Positions 7,602-16,493 of a stretch of DNA of 42,865 bases are shown here, one piece after another (position 1 is the stretch's first letter; each line of letters begins with the position of its first letter). The stretch lies in the IMG/VR virus record IMGVR_UViG_3300047319_000951, positions 1 through 42,865 of that record; one strand, 5' to 3'. Below the pieces are notes generated by a model. It was not told where the DNA came from, did not search any database, and saw only the letters and a program-made list of their open reading frames with translations. The DNA comes from a virus. The position numbers and the translations under genes are program-made.

Positions 7602-7997
7602 ATGTCAGATCAAATGCCGTACATACAGCAGCTCAAGGGGTACGATCCGGGCGTCGCAATTGCCGTCGATGATAATTTTTCTCTCGGCGCGTCGCTCTAC
7701 GACGGCACAGTGACGCGTGTAACGTTTACGCCGGAGGGAGCAGCAATCGGCGACGCGGTAAATAGACGAACATTTCGCGTTATAAATAAGGGACAAACAG
7801 GCGGCGGCGGCGCTGTGATAGCAACGCTTGACCTTATCGCGGGTGTCAATCTCGTCGCGTTTGATGAAACAGCGGCGACGCTTTCCGGCTCTGTAGATGT
7901 AAAAGCGGGCGATGAATTAGCGTGGACTTCAATACACAACGGAGCAGGCCTCGTAGATCCGGGCGGTACGGTGCTCGTCGAGATTACGCGAGCCTAA
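7602..7997 (+). CDS. putative capsid decoration / structural beta protein
   Basis: The 131-aa product has GGGAG upstream. It is beta-rich, with segments RTFRVINKGQTGGGG, ATLDLIAGVNLVAFDE, SVDVKAGDELAWTSI and GLVDPGGTVLVEI. Proteins with this pattern occur next to capsid genes in other siphoviruses and are thought to be capsid accessory proteins. That role is inferred from composition and position only. Confidence 0.7.
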   Translation: MSDQMPYIQQLKGYDPGVAIAVDDNFSLGASLYDGTVTRVTFTPEGAAIGDAVNRRTFRVINKGQTGGGGAVIATLDLIAGVNLVAFDETAATLSGSVDVKAGDELAWTSIHNGAGLVDPGGTVLVEITRA

Positions 7998-8000
7998 CGA

Positions 8001-8183
8001 ATGGCTGAAAAAATAAAAGTAAGGCGTCTAAGCGACGGCAAAACGTTACTTATGACGCGCGAATTTTTTAAGACGACGCGAGGCTTTGAAATCGTTACGG
8101 ATAACGAGCCTCGCGTCGAAAAGGCGAAAGATAAGAAGCAAAAAAAAGATGCCGAGGCCACCGGAAGCAGCACCAGACTTTAG
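8001..8183 (+). CDS. hypothetical small basic protein
   Basis: The 60-aa product is MAEKIKVRRLSDGKTLLMTREFF followed by a very lysine-rich tail (KAKDKKQKKD). It starts 4 bases after the preceding stop and overlaps the next gene by 35 bases in another frame. Short basic proteins of this sort are common between head genes. No function is assigned. Confidence 0.6.
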   Translation: MAEKIKVRRLSDGKTLLMTREFFKTTRGFEIVTDNEPRVEKAKDKKQKKDAEATGSSTRL

Positions 8184-9432
8184 ATACGCAGACGCAGACG
8201 ACGGCGATCTACACCTTATCGAAGGCGCTCGCGTCTTTGCCGGAGCTGTCGAGATCGCGCCTGTCGGCGGCGGCGGCGGCGGCGGCGGGACGGTTGCCTC
8301 GATCGTCGAGGGCGTCGGCGTCAATATTGATAGCTCAGATCCTGTAAATCCGATTATCTCGATCGGGCAGGACGTAAGCAAAACAGTACAGCCCGACTTT
8401 AACGGAATAAATGTTCAAGCTCCGAGCGGTGCGGGCCTACTCGTCGATTATAGAGGCAATGATCCTGACGGCGATGGCGGCGTTTATATCGACGCAGGCG
8501 ACGGCGCGATCATTGCATTTCGCGCGAGGCCGGGAGGCGTCCTAACTAATCGAATCGTTATAAACGCAGACGGCTCAGTCTCGATCTATGGAAACGTAGA
8601 TGTTAACGGATATTTGAATCTCGTCTCAGGCCTTCGATCTACGAGCGATCTCTATATCGATACGGAAACGACAGGTGACATTTGGTTTCGCGTAGGCTTC
8701 CTGCCTGCAATCCACGTCAAAAACGGTACGGGCGAAGTAACCTTTCCGAACGGTGGTTTAGTAATCCCTAATTCTAAAGCTCAATCTCGCGGCTTTTTCG
8801 CCTACGACGGCAACCTTACAGGGCCGGGCTCGTCGCAACGAAAAAACTTTAGTATGTGCTATGACGAGTCATATAACTACGAAAGTTTTATCGACTCGGT
8901 TTTTAGCGCAGGAGATCCGGCTGCGAATATAACTGCCTTTTTCGTTTGTAACTCGATCATCGGCGGGCATACACGCGTTTTAGATCTACGCGGCGATGGT
9001 CAGGCAGAGATCGTCTCTGGCGATCTCGTGCTCAAGGCCGCAGGCAAAACGATACGCGACGGCGCAGGAAAGAATTTGCTTCCTGCTTATAAGGCTTATC
9101 GAGCAATTATCTCGCAATCAGAGTTTGGAATGGTGACAGTTCACGAAGGCGAAAACCATACGGGCGCGGCGATAACTTGGGGTAGCGACGTAGCACCGGG
9201 CGTCATTATAGGAACAGCAGACGCGCCTATTTTTGATGTTACTAAAACATTCGTCAATATAGGCCCGATTCCTCAAGATCCGCAGCTCGGCAATAATTAC
9301 GATGTCGGATATTTCATAGTCTCGCCAACTCAAATCAAGGTTAGCAGTTGGTGGAAACAGGCCGGAATGCTCGATCAATTGATCGACGGCGTTCTGACTA
9401 ATACGCCAATCGAGATCTTAAATTATCCGTAA
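8149..9432 (+). CDS. head or tail fibre-like protein
   Basis: The 427-aa product (start at the ATG at 8149, MPRPPEAAPDF; upstream in-frame starts lie inside the previous gene) has an N-terminal anchor region of about 35 residues and then a run of eight Gly encoded by a GGC repeat. The segment VASIVEGVGVNIDSSDPVNPIISIG, a repeat type typical of phage fibre shafts, follows. Next come beta-helical or shaft-like repeats (SIYGNVDVNGYLNLVSGLRS). The C-terminal domain is aromatic-rich. Its place directly after the capsid genes suggests a head fibre, although a tail fibre cannot be excluded. Confidence 0.75.
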   Translation: MPRPPEAAPDFRYADADDGDLHLIEGARVFAGAVEIAPVGGGGGGGGTVASIVEGVGVNIDSSDPVNPIISIGQDVSKTVQPDFNGINVQAPSGAGLLVDYRGNDPDGDGGVYIDAGDGAIIAFRARPGGVLTNRIVINADGSVSIYGNVDVNGYLNLVSGLRSTSDLYIDTETTGDIWFRVGFLPAIHVKNGTGEVTFPNGGLVIPNSKAQSRGFFAYDGNLTGPGSSQRKNFSMCYDESYNYESFIDSVFSAGDPAANITAFFVCNSIIGGHTRVLDLRGDGQAEIVSGDLVLKAAGKTIRDGAGKNLLPAYKAYRAIISQSEFGMVTVHEGENHTGAAITWGSDVAPGVIIGTADAPIFDVTKTFVNIGPIPQDPQLGNNYDVGYFIVSPTQIKVSSWWKQAGMLDQLIDGVLTNTPIEILNYP

Positions 9433-9441
9433 AAATACCTA

Positions 9442-9762
9442 ATGTTTACGACTGATCAAAAATTAGACATTGTTGAGATCGTCGCGATTACGCCGCCTTT
9501 GCTAGAGGCCTGCCTCGATAACCTCGGCTCTGATCTTACGCCTGAGATCGAGTCGAAAGTGATCGCAGAAATAGCGACGTGGAACGCAGGAGCAAAAGAG
9601 GCAGACGCTGCCTTTACGCCGACGAATAGCAACGAGGGTTTTAATTTGAAATCTCAGGCAGCGACGCGACGAATCGCTCGATACATTCGCTTAATGCTCG
9701 ATATACCGCCTGAGTATTGCGCGAACCTTTCAGGGACAGGAACGATCGAAATAGGCCTCTAA
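9442..9762 (+). CDS. putative head-tail connector
   Basis: The 106-aa protein is mostly helical (DQKLDIVEIVAITPPLLEACLDNL..., then QAATRRIARYIRLMLDIP). Size, helical content and position between head and tail completion genes fit a connector/adaptor protein of the gp6/gp15 type. This is positional inference; I see no diagnostic motif. Confidence 0.6.
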   Translation: MFTTDQKLDIVEIVAITPPLLEACLDNLGSDLTPEIESKVIAEIATWNAGAKEADAAFTPTNSNEGFNLKSQAATRRIARYIRLMLDIPPEYCANLSGTGTIEIGL

Positions 9763-9763
9763 A

Positions 9764-10171
9764 ATGTCAGACGCGAATTACATTGCTCGATCAGGTGGAA
9801 TGGCGACGAAAAACGACGCCTTGCGCGACGCTTTCGCTCTCGACGGTGTTCGCTGTTTCCTACTCAAGCGCGAAGGCCAAACAAAGCGATATAGAGCTCT
9901 CGTCGAGCTCAAGAAAGGCTATCGCATCAAGTTTGATGATAATCGAGCTAATAGCGGCCTCTTTCGCTACGCAAACGTAGATATAGACGCGGTGCGCGAC
10001 ATTTGGGCTCAAACATCGCACGTCGCTTTTGGCTTGCCCGACGCTCAAGGCGTCGTCGAGGTTTTTAGCTTTGCTGATAACGAGAAAGACGCGATAGATC
10101 CTGACGGCTCTTCCGTCTATTGGGCGGGGCGAATCGTCAAGGTGCAAAACGAACGATTTACAGTTGTATGA
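9764..10171 (+). CDS. putative head closure / connector protein
   Basis: The 135-aa product is beta-rich in the middle and at the C-terminus (SSVYWAGRIVKVQNERFTVV), a pattern common in head-closure (stopper) proteins. It starts 1 base after the previous stop and overlaps the next start by ATGA. The call is from gene order. Confidence 0.55.
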   Translation: MSDANYIARSGGMATKNDALRDAFALDGVRCFLLKREGQTKRYRALVELKKGYRIKFDDNRANSGLFRYANVDIDAVRDIWAQTSHVAFGLPDAQGVVEVFSFADNEKDAIDPDGSSVYWAGRIVKVQNERFTVV

Positions 10172-10611
10172 CTCAAGTTAGCTTACGCTCTCCGATTTTC
10201 TTTCCGGCTCTTCGTCGGCAGATCTTTAGTAATTACGCCTCGAAGCAGGCGAAAGATTTTAAGCAATTGACAAAAGAGCGAATGATCGCAGGGCCGCATA
10301 CGGGCAGGATCTACGAGAAAAAGCGAGGCGTCGGCTTTACTCGATCGCATCGCGCCTCTGCGAAAGGCGAGAGGCCGAGCCCAGATACTATGACGCTCGT
10401 AAATGCGATTGAGGATAAACGGACGAGCGACTTCTCGGCTGTCGTCTATGTCGCTGAGATCTCAAATCCCGAAAATGGCGAAGTCGCGAGCGTTTACGCC
10501 GAGCGATTACAAGTAATGATGCAGCGTCCGATTATGAGCGAGCTCGATCGAGAGCAGGCTCTTTATAAAGCGACGATCGAAGGCGAGCAGCTCGTTAAAC
10601 GATTGGTATAG
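10168..10611 (+). CDS. tail completion protein (HK97 gp10-like)
   Basis: The 147-aa product starts at the ATG in an ATGA overlap (MTQVSLRSPIFFPALRR). It carries TGRIYEKKRGVGFTRSHRAS with PSPDTMTLVNAI shortly after, a signature of the HK97 gp10 / minor tail protein family: TGxxY..., HxAS, Gx(2-3)PaxdTG(x)L. Such proteins complete the neck or tail top. Confidence 0.75.
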   Translation: MTQVSLRSPIFFPALRRQIFSNYASKQAKDFKQLTKERMIAGPHTGRIYEKKRGVGFTRSHRASAKGERPSPDTMTLVNAIEDKRTSDFSAVVYVAEISNPENGEVASVYAERLQVMMQRPIMSELDREQALYKATIEGEQLVKRLV

Positions 10612-10623
10612 CAGATATGCGAT

Positions 10624-11196
10624 ATGGGACTCGAAGCAGATCAGGAATTGATTTTGAGGCAGGCCTTAGCGTCGCAGCTCGCGCTAATTCCAGAATGCGG
10701 CTTTATCATTCCCGCGCCTCTCTATTGCAATGGTATCGCCGAGTTTTTCGCGACGCTTGATAATTCGCAGGACACGAAAGAAGAGATCGAGCTTACGCCG
10801 ATCGCTGCTGCGTGGCTCTATCCTTTGACATTTCTCGATGATTTTACCTCAGGCGGGCTCGACTCGCCCTTGATAAATTTTACATACGAGATCTACCTCT
10901 TTCGACAGTACGGGCTCGAAAGAGAGGATGAGACGCAACCGCCCGAAGTTTTTGAAAGTATGGTTTTGAAGCAGCATAACCTTTTCGTTAAGGCGTGGCT
11001 CGATATAAAGGCGAGCTTTCAAGGTAATCGCAATATCGCGGGCCTCGATCCGAGCATTTTTGCGACGGCTCGCACGACGAGCCTTACGCAGCTCGGCTTT
11101 ATAGAAAACTTGTCGCGCTGCCAGTTCGTGCCGGGCGTCGTCGGCTTTACTGTCCAATTGCAGGAAACGATTCAGATCAAATTAGTCGCGTGTTGA
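10624..11196 (+). CDS. putative tail terminator / minor tail protein
   Basis: The 190-aa product comes after the gp10-like gene and before the tube gene, the usual place of the tail terminator. It has helical and beta elements (NFTYEIYLFRQYGLERE, ...VGFTVQLQETIQIKLVAC), and the C-terminal beta strand motif is typical of neck/tail completion proteins. No sequence family is recognised. Confidence 0.6.
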   Translation: MGLEADQELILRQALASQLALIPECGFIIPAPLYCNGIAEFFATLDNSQDTKEEIELTPIAAAWLYPLTFLDDFTSGGLDSPLINFTYEIYLFRQYGLEREDETQPPEVFESMVLKQHNLFVKAWLDIKASFQGNRNIAGLDPSIFATARTTSLTQLGFIENLSRCQFVPGVVGFTVQLQETIQIKLVAC

Positions 11197-11206
11197 GGTA
11201 AAAATT

Positions 11207-11467
11207 ATGACTCAAATTATTCTCGATGAAGCAACGAAAGATGCTCCGAAAACGCCTGAGGCGAACATTATATTTATCGGCAAGCGCGAATTCAAAGGCG
11301 ATCTAAGGCCTGCTGTCGCGCCTTCCTCAATTATCGACGGTCAAGATCGAATTAAATTGCCGAGCTCGGCTGATCAGGTCAAGGGCTTTTATCACGAAAA
11401 CGCGGCGCAGATAATTCGGGCGTTTCCGAAACTCTACAAGCAAATTAAGAGAAAGGGAGTTAAATAA
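11207..11467 (+). CDS. hypothetical tail-associated protein
   Basis: The 86-aa product is MTQIILDEATKDAPKTPEANIIFIGKREFKG... with a basic end (YKQIKRKGVK). GAGG lies upstream. It overlaps nothing and directly precedes the tube gene, sharing its last base region. Function unknown. Confidence 0.65.
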   Translation: MTQIILDEATKDAPKTPEANIIFIGKREFKGDLRPAVAPSSIIDGQDRIKLPSSADQVKGFYHENAAQIIRAFPKLYKQIKRKGVK

Positions 11468-12768
11468 TGTCAAACGTGCGCGAGGATTTAGTCGAAAGAT
11501 ATATCGTTTTCCCGAAAGAGGGAATGGTTCAAGCGGCGTGGGATATTCCTGTCGATAACGCCGATATTACTTGGCGCGATAAAGTCGCAATAACGCGCAC
11601 GCTCGACGTAGAGCGTAAGGAAGTGCGCGACTGTCGAAACGAGGATCTCGTCGATCGCTTTATCAAAAAGCGATTTAGGCGTTACACGCTAACCTATACG
11701 GAAATATCAGACGAGATCCTCGCACGTTGGACTGCGCTCTTTCTAGGAACAGCAGCAGCACCTACGGGCGTTCCTGCTGACGAGGTTCAAACTATGACCG
11801 TCGCGGCAGATGGTACGGTAGCAATGACGCTCGAAGGCCGGACGGTCGAGACGCAGCTTATCCCTATGGGGGCAACCGCCGCCGAGGTTCAAAGCTATTT
11901 GACAGCGGCGAGAATGCTCTTTATACAGCCGGGCGATATCGTCGTTACTGGCGCAGGCCCGTTTACTTTGACCTTTCCCGATACAGGACGTTTAGGCTCT
12001 GCGAATTTGCCTCTAATGGTCGGTTCGGGCGGTATTACCGTAGCGCCTTCTGCTGACGGCGATCAACATTTGCACGTCTTTTCTCGATCGACTTCGCGAG
12101 TCAAGCAGCTCGTTTCGTTTATTTTAGGTTGGGAAGATGATCCGACGCGTGCGGAAAAATACACTAATTACGCAGTCGAGACGTTAAACCCGACGCTCTC
12201 TCTCGACGGCGATCTTGGCCTCGTCGTCGGTTTGATCGGGCCTTGGGATTACGACTCTATCGAGACTGATTTCGATATCCCGCCGTGTACGAATGTTCAC
12301 CCGATGCCGACGAGCGATTGTCGAATCGAGATCGATAATACGTGGCAGAGCGAGGATATTAACGCTCTCAATGTAACCGTCAATGATAATATTCCCGTCG
12401 ATCGAATCAGCGCCTTTCCTTTCGACGGTATCGAAATTCAAACGCTCAAACGAGGCACGCAGCCTGCGTACACGTACACGCTCGGAGTCTTTGGCAGCGA
12501 GGTAGATTCGATCTATCAGCTCGCGCACGACGAGCGAACACAAACGCCAGTACCGACTGTTATCCATTTCGGTATGCCCGGACACCGCTGCACTTGGTTT
12601 TTCGATCATACGGAGATCGTTTTCCAAAGCGATCCTCTATCAGCAGCAGGAGCAGCCTCGACGAGCCTCGTGCAAATCGATGGAACTGCTTTTGCAGGCC
12701 CGATCGGAGAGCCGCCTTTCGACGCCGATGCGCACGTCAAGCAATCGAAGCAATTTTTATTGAGCTAA
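11467..12768 (+). CDS. major tail tube protein
   Basis: The 433-aa product is preceded by GGGAG. It is beta-rich throughout, with an inserted domain (about residues 105-200, rich in TMTVAADGTVAMTLEG-type strands). A WRDKVAITRTLDVERKEVRD segment lies near the N-terminus. It is long for a siphovirus tube protein, which suggests an added surface domain. Placement before the tail chaperone frameshift gene and the tape measure makes the tube assignment likely. Confidence 0.75.
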   Translation: MSNVREDLVERYIVFPKEGMVQAAWDIPVDNADITWRDKVAITRTLDVERKEVRDCRNEDLVDRFIKKRFRRYTLTYTEISDEILARWTALFLGTAAAPTGVPADEVQTMTVAADGTVAMTLEGRTVETQLIPMGATAAEVQSYLTAARMLFIQPGDIVVTGAGPFTLTFPDTGRLGSANLPLMVGSGGITVAPSADGDQHLHVFSRSTSRVKQLVSFILGWEDDPTRAEKYTNYAVETLNPTLSLDGDLGLVVGLIGPWDYDSIETDFDIPPCTNVHPMPTSDCRIEIDNTWQSEDINALNVTVNDNIPVDRISAFPFDGIEIQTLKRGTQPAYTYTLGVFGSEVDSIYQLAHDERTQTPVPTVIHFGMPGHRCTWFFDHTEIVFQSDPLSAAGAASTSLVQIDGTAFAGPIGEPPFDADAHVKQSKQFLLS

Positions 12769-12852
12769 ATTTCCCGAATCGAACGAAACTTTACAGGCCG
12801 AAAATCGGGGACGGTTTGAGGCCTATTTTTCACAAACAAAAACAGGAGACAA

Positions 12853-13242
12853 ATGCAAAACAGAATAGTTACGCCGAAAGTAGGTTTTAAGAATGGTGAC
12901 GGCAAGATCTCAGAGCGAGTCTGCTTTCCTATGCGCGAGATCAGCGCGAGCGAGGAAAGCGAATTTTGGGCCTCTCTCGCGGCGATCGCGGATAAGCCTA
13001 AAAACGAAAAGGCCGCGCTGACATTCGATCTAATGATCGATTTTATCGCAAATTGTACTGAGGAAATGCCCTTCGTTCGTACCTCGAAAGACGGCAAAGA
13101 TATTGATAAACCTCTCAAGGGTATCGATCCGGCCTCGGCGGTTCGCGACTATTTCAAAGAGCGAACGGCTCGACAAGATCGAATGGTTAACTCTTTGATA
13201 AACGCCTATAGCAACGAGCTCGCTGCTAACGTGGTTTTTTAA
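12853..13242 (+). CDS. tail assembly chaperone, G-type (0-frame product)
   Basis: The 129-aa product starts after a clear ribosome binding site (CAGGAGAC). It is helical and acidic in the middle, as usual for lambda gpG analogues. The stop TAA comes directly after GTG GTT TTT. The -1 frame stays open past the stop for 131 codons up to the tape measure gene, so this product is also the N-terminal part of a frameshifted G-T fusion (see the next entry). Confidence 0.85.
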   Translation: MQNRIVTPKVGFKNGDGKISERVCFPMREISASEESEFWASLAAIADKPKNEKAALTFDLMIDFIANCTEEMPFVRTSKDGKDIDKPLKGIDPASAVRDYFKERTARQDRMVNSLINAYSNELAANVVF

Positions 13243-13637
13243 CAGCCTTCAAGCTACTTTGTCGGCGATGGTTTCATTACATCAAATCGCTTGAAGGCCA
13301 CGGCGTACAGTACGACGACTGCCCTCAATATTGCTCGCGAGAGCGAGAGGCAGATAAGAAATATGATATTTACCGACGAGATCTCTGCAAAGACTGCCCT
13401 CGACGGCGAAAGCGCCTCGAATTCGAGCGCTCGACAATTCGCGAGTGGGAGCGTTGGCTAAGGCCTCGCGATCTCGCGACGATCGAATTTAGCAAGATTA
13501 TGAGCGTCTTTAATACGATCATATCTCTTAGAGACGAAAAGGCAGAGAGAGGCTCTCTAAGCGTCAAAATCGCCGTCTTTATTAACGTCTTTGAAACTGA
13601 ACGCGAGCGATATTTAAGAGATCCTTTAGCTCGATAA
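13239..13637 (+). CDS. tail assembly chaperone T-domain, made by -1 frameshift
   Basis: This reading frame has no start codon of its own. It is reached by a -1 slip at the run GGTTTTTTAA (13233-13242), most simply when tRNA-Phe slips from TTT 13237-13239 to TTT 13236-13238, turning the stop TAA into TTA. The frame reads LTAFKLLCRRWFHYIK..., has two Cys-rich pairs (CPQYC, CKDCP) and ends at TAA just before the tape measure start. The fusion would be 261 aa. In lambda and most siphoviruses the matching gpGT fusion recruits tape measure and tube proteins; gene position and slippery site agree. Confidence 0.85.
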   Translation, partial: LTAFKLLCRRWFHYIKSLEGHGVQYDDCPQYCSREREADKKYDIYRRDLCKDCPRRRKRLEFERSTIREWERWLRPRDLATIEFSKIMSVFNTIISLRDEKAERGSLSVKIAVFINVFETERERYLRDPLAR

Positions 13638-13638
13638 T

Positions 13639-16032
13639 ATGCCAAGCAATATCGTACAAGTCGATTTTGTAGGAAACCCGACGCAGCTCTTTGCGACGGC
13701 TGACGAGGTAAACGCTCGCCTTAATAAGCTCGCGGGCGTCAATCCGAGCGCTGCGATCGATAAGCTGACGAATTCGATCAAGATCGCATCGCCTCAAGTA
13801 ACGAATTTTACCAACGCGACAGAAACAGGCCTCAAGAAAGCGACGAGCGCGACAGACGCCTTAACCGTATCGACAGACAAGCTAACGAAGAGCGAGCAAA
13901 GAGCAGCAGCCGCCGCCGCGCAGCACGCGGAAAATCTCAAGGCCTCAGGAAATGCGACGATCGGCTCAAGTCGAGGCGATATCGGGCCGGATGATATTTT
14001 CGGCAAATCGCCGACGCCTGAGCCAATGAGCGATGCTCAATTTCGTCGAGGCCAACAACTCGCAGCGGCAAACGCCGAGGCCGAGATCGACAAGAAACAA
14101 AGAGCGACGGCTCTCGAAAACTCAAAAGCAAAGCTCGAAATCTATCGAGCTGAAAAGGCCTCGGAAGTCGCTCTCGAAGAGCAAACGGCGGGCAAAATCA
14201 AAATGGTGCGTGGCTTCGGTGCTCTCTTTCGAGCGACAGGCCTTACTGCCTTAGGAATTAACGAGGCCGAGATAAACGCGGGCATCGCTCTGTATAACAA
14301 GTTTGGCGCTCAGGTCAAAGTAGCAGCAGCAGCGAGTGAGGCCTCGACAGCAGCAGGCGAGGCTCTCGCCGCCGCTCAAGCGCACGCAACAGCGACAGCA
14401 GAGACGCTCGCTGTCGCTCAAGGAAACGCGGCGATATCAGCGACAGCTCTCGCCGGAGCCGAGGAAGGCGCAGCGATCGCAGCCGGAGAGGTTGTCGTCG
14501 CAGAAGAGGCCGCAGCGGTAGCAGCGACGGAAGCAGCCGCAGCGACAGGATTATTTACCTCGGCGCTAACAGCCGTCGCTGCTGTCGGCGTCGGGCCGAT
14601 CGTCGCAGGCCTCGCGCTCGTCGCTGCTGCTGCCTATGTCGTTTATCACATAACGAGCGATATAGCCGAGACGGAAGCGAAAAAGCTCAAGATGATCGAG
14701 GCTCAGGCTATCGCCTACGGTAAGGCCTCGTCAGAGCTCGCAAAGCAGCGACAATTAACCTTTGACGCTTTAGCTGATCAGCAAAAGCAATTCGCACACG
14801 CCGAGGAAAAAGCAAAGCTCGATAAAAACACAAATCTTGAGCTCTTACAGGCCCAACTCGAACGAATCAAAAACGAGGATAAATTATTGCAAGGAACGGG
14901 CGACGCCGAAGGGCGTAGGCAGCGTATGCTCGATCTAGGCTCTCGTATTAACACGCTTCAAAATGAGCGCTCGCCTGAGGCGGTAGCCGCTCAGCGTAGT
15001 AAATTCGAGTCTGAGGCCTTTGAACGCTCAGAGGCCGAGCGCAAGGCTAACGAAGAGGAAAGGCAAAAGCGCGAAGAGGAAGCGGCGAAAAAACGAATCG
15101 AGCTCGCAAAAAATGCGGTTGAGGCGATTCGATCGCTAACAGTTCAGGCAAACGCCGATAATCCTTTCGTCAAGATCTTTACAGACGCCGACAAAGCTCT
15201 CGAAACTCTGCGAAAAAATCTGCAAGGCCTAAAGCCTGAGCTCGAATTAGTCGCAGAAAATCTACAAAAAACGATCGTCGCAAATCAGCTCTACGCTGCT
15301 CGCCTCGACGCGAAACTTGAGGCCTTTAATTTACGCCAGAAGGCCGAGGAATTTAGAAACCCGCCGCCAACAGACGAGCAGGCAAAAGAGAGGCTCGCTC
15401 GATCCGAGCGCAATTTCCTTGCTGATAATCCTAATTTTACTTATTTGAAAGCTCAGGAATATAACGCGAGGCAGCAAGATTCGCGAGATCCTCTCTCTTA
15501 TAACGGTCAATCGTTCCAAGATTTCTTGAAAAAGGAAATTGATAAAACGATACCTGAGTTTATTCGAGATCCGGCAACCTTCGCGCAACGAACACGCCTC
15601 GACGCTCAAATCGGAATTATTAACGCATCGAAGGCCTCGAACCCGCAGCAGCAGGCGGTAAACGATCAGCGCCTGATCTCGCTCGCGTCGGGCATAGATC
15701 CTAATAAATTAGATCTTAACGAGAGAAATCAAGTCGCGTCAGCGCTTGAGCGTCGAGCAGAGGCGGCAGAGACGCGAGAGATCGACGCCTTAAAGATCCA
15801 AAACGAGAGCGCGGGCTATTTGAAAGCTATCGCCTCGACTCTAGGCGTCTCGCAGGAAACGTTAAATGCGATCGCTCAAAACGCTCAGAATCAGAAAACA
15901 GATATCACGCTCAAAGACGACACGAGCGACAAAAAGGCGACGGCAGTTACCGCGACGCCTAACGACGTAGGCTCGATGTATCAGGCGAATAATCCTAATT
16001 ACGTGCCGAGCTATATTGGCAGCGCGTACTAA
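13639..16032 (+). CDS. tape measure protein
   Basis: The 797-aa product sets tail length and is the largest gene. The N-terminal half is helical with many Ala/Thr/Ser residues. An Ala-rich region around 225-300 is followed by a hydrophobic segment (GPIVAGLALVAAAAYVVY) that could cross a membrane during DNA delivery. Next is a long charged coiled coil (about 340-480) with many EAEERxR-type repeats. The start lies 1 base after the T-domain stop. Confidence 0.93.
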   Translation: MPSNIVQVDFVGNPTQLFATADEVNARLNKLAGVNPSAAIDKLTNSIKIASPQVTNFTNATETGLKKATSATDALTVSTDKLTKSEQRAAAAAAQHAENLKASGNATIGSSRGDIGPDDIFGKSPTPEPMSDAQFRRGQQLAAANAEAEIDKKQRATALENSKAKLEIYRAEKASEVALEEQTAGKIKMVRGFGALFRATGLTALGINEAEINAGIALYNKFGAQVKVAAAASEASTAAGEALAAAQAHATATAETLAVAQGNAAISATALAGAEEGAAIAAGEVVVAEEAAAVAATEAAAATGLFTSALTAVAAVGVGPIVAGLALVAAAAYVVYHITSDIAETEAKKLKMIEAQAIAYGKASSELAKQRQLTFDALADQQKQFAHAEEKAKLDKNTNLELLQAQLERIKNEDKLLQGTGDAEGRRQRMLDLGSRINTLQNERSPEAVAAQRSKFESEAFERSEAERKANEEERQKREEEAAKKRIELAKNAVEAIRSLTVQANADNPFVKIFTDADKALETLRKNLQGLKPELELVAENLQKTIVANQLYAARLDAKLEAFNLRQKAEEFRNPPPTDEQAKERLARSERNFLADNPNFTYLKAQEYNARQQDSRDPLSYNGQSFQDFLKKEIDKTIPEFIRDPATFAQRTRLDAQIGIINASKASNPQQQAVNDQRLISLASGIDPNKLDLNERNQVASALERRAEAAETREIDALKIQNESAGYLKAIASTLGVSQETLNAIAQNAQNQKTDITLKDDTSDKKATAVTATPNDVGSMYQANNPNYVPSYIGSAY

Positions 16033-16037
16033 ACGAA

Positions 16038-16478
16038 ATGGCTGAGGAAACTTATCTCGTAACGATCGGAAGCGTCGTCTTAAGCACGGACGGAACGCCT
16101 CTCGGTGTTCCTTGCTCGGCGAATGTTCAAGGCTTAACGAGCCTCTTTCTCGGTCATACAGGAGCGACGCGAATTGCTCTAAATGGAGCACCATACAATT
16201 TTGTTCGCGAGAATTTAGGGCAAGGCGTCCGAATCTTGACAAAGCCTTTCGTCGTTACCGAGGACACGCTCGATCTACTCAAAAGCGAGATCGACGCGGC
16301 AAACGCGAGCGCGAGCGCAATTCCTGTCAAGATCGAAAACGGGCCTATGAGCGCGCTCGTCGATTGTGACCCGCTCTTCGAGGGCGACACGCCGCCGATT
16401 ACGTGGACTGGCGAATTTTTTAACGATCAGCTCTATAACGTCGAGATCAGGCTTATAACGCGAGGCTTTACAGCGTAA
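16038..16478 (+). CDS. putative distal tail or baseplate protein
   Basis: The 146-aa beta-rich protein (VTIGSVVLSTDGTPLGVPC..., ENGPMSALVDCDPLFEGD...) directly follows the tape measure gene, where distal tail (Dit-like) or hub-adaptor proteins are normally coded. No motif confirms the family. Confidence 0.55.
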   Translation: MAEETYLVTIGSVVLSTDGTPLGVPCSANVQGLTSLFLGHTGATRIALNGAPYNFVRENLGQGVRILTKPFVVTEDTLDLLKSEIDAANASASAIPVKIENGPMSALVDCDPLFEGDTPPITWTGEFFNDQLYNVEIRLITRGFTA

Positions 16479-16493
16479 AAAAAGAGGCGATTT

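Noticed and set aside
12769-12852. Separate promoter before the tail chaperone gene
   Set aside because: No convincing -35/-10 pair is visible; the segment has only a ribosome binding site.
13370-13645. Minus-strand ORF opposite the chaperone T-domain
   Set aside because: It is a shadow of the -1 frame, which has gene-like composition and conserved placement; the ORF has Ser/Arg-rich text and no context.
16112-16390. Additional ORFs on both strands inside the 16.0-17.4 kb tail genes
   Set aside because: They overlap well-supported tail genes entirely and have atypical Arg/Ser-rich composition.
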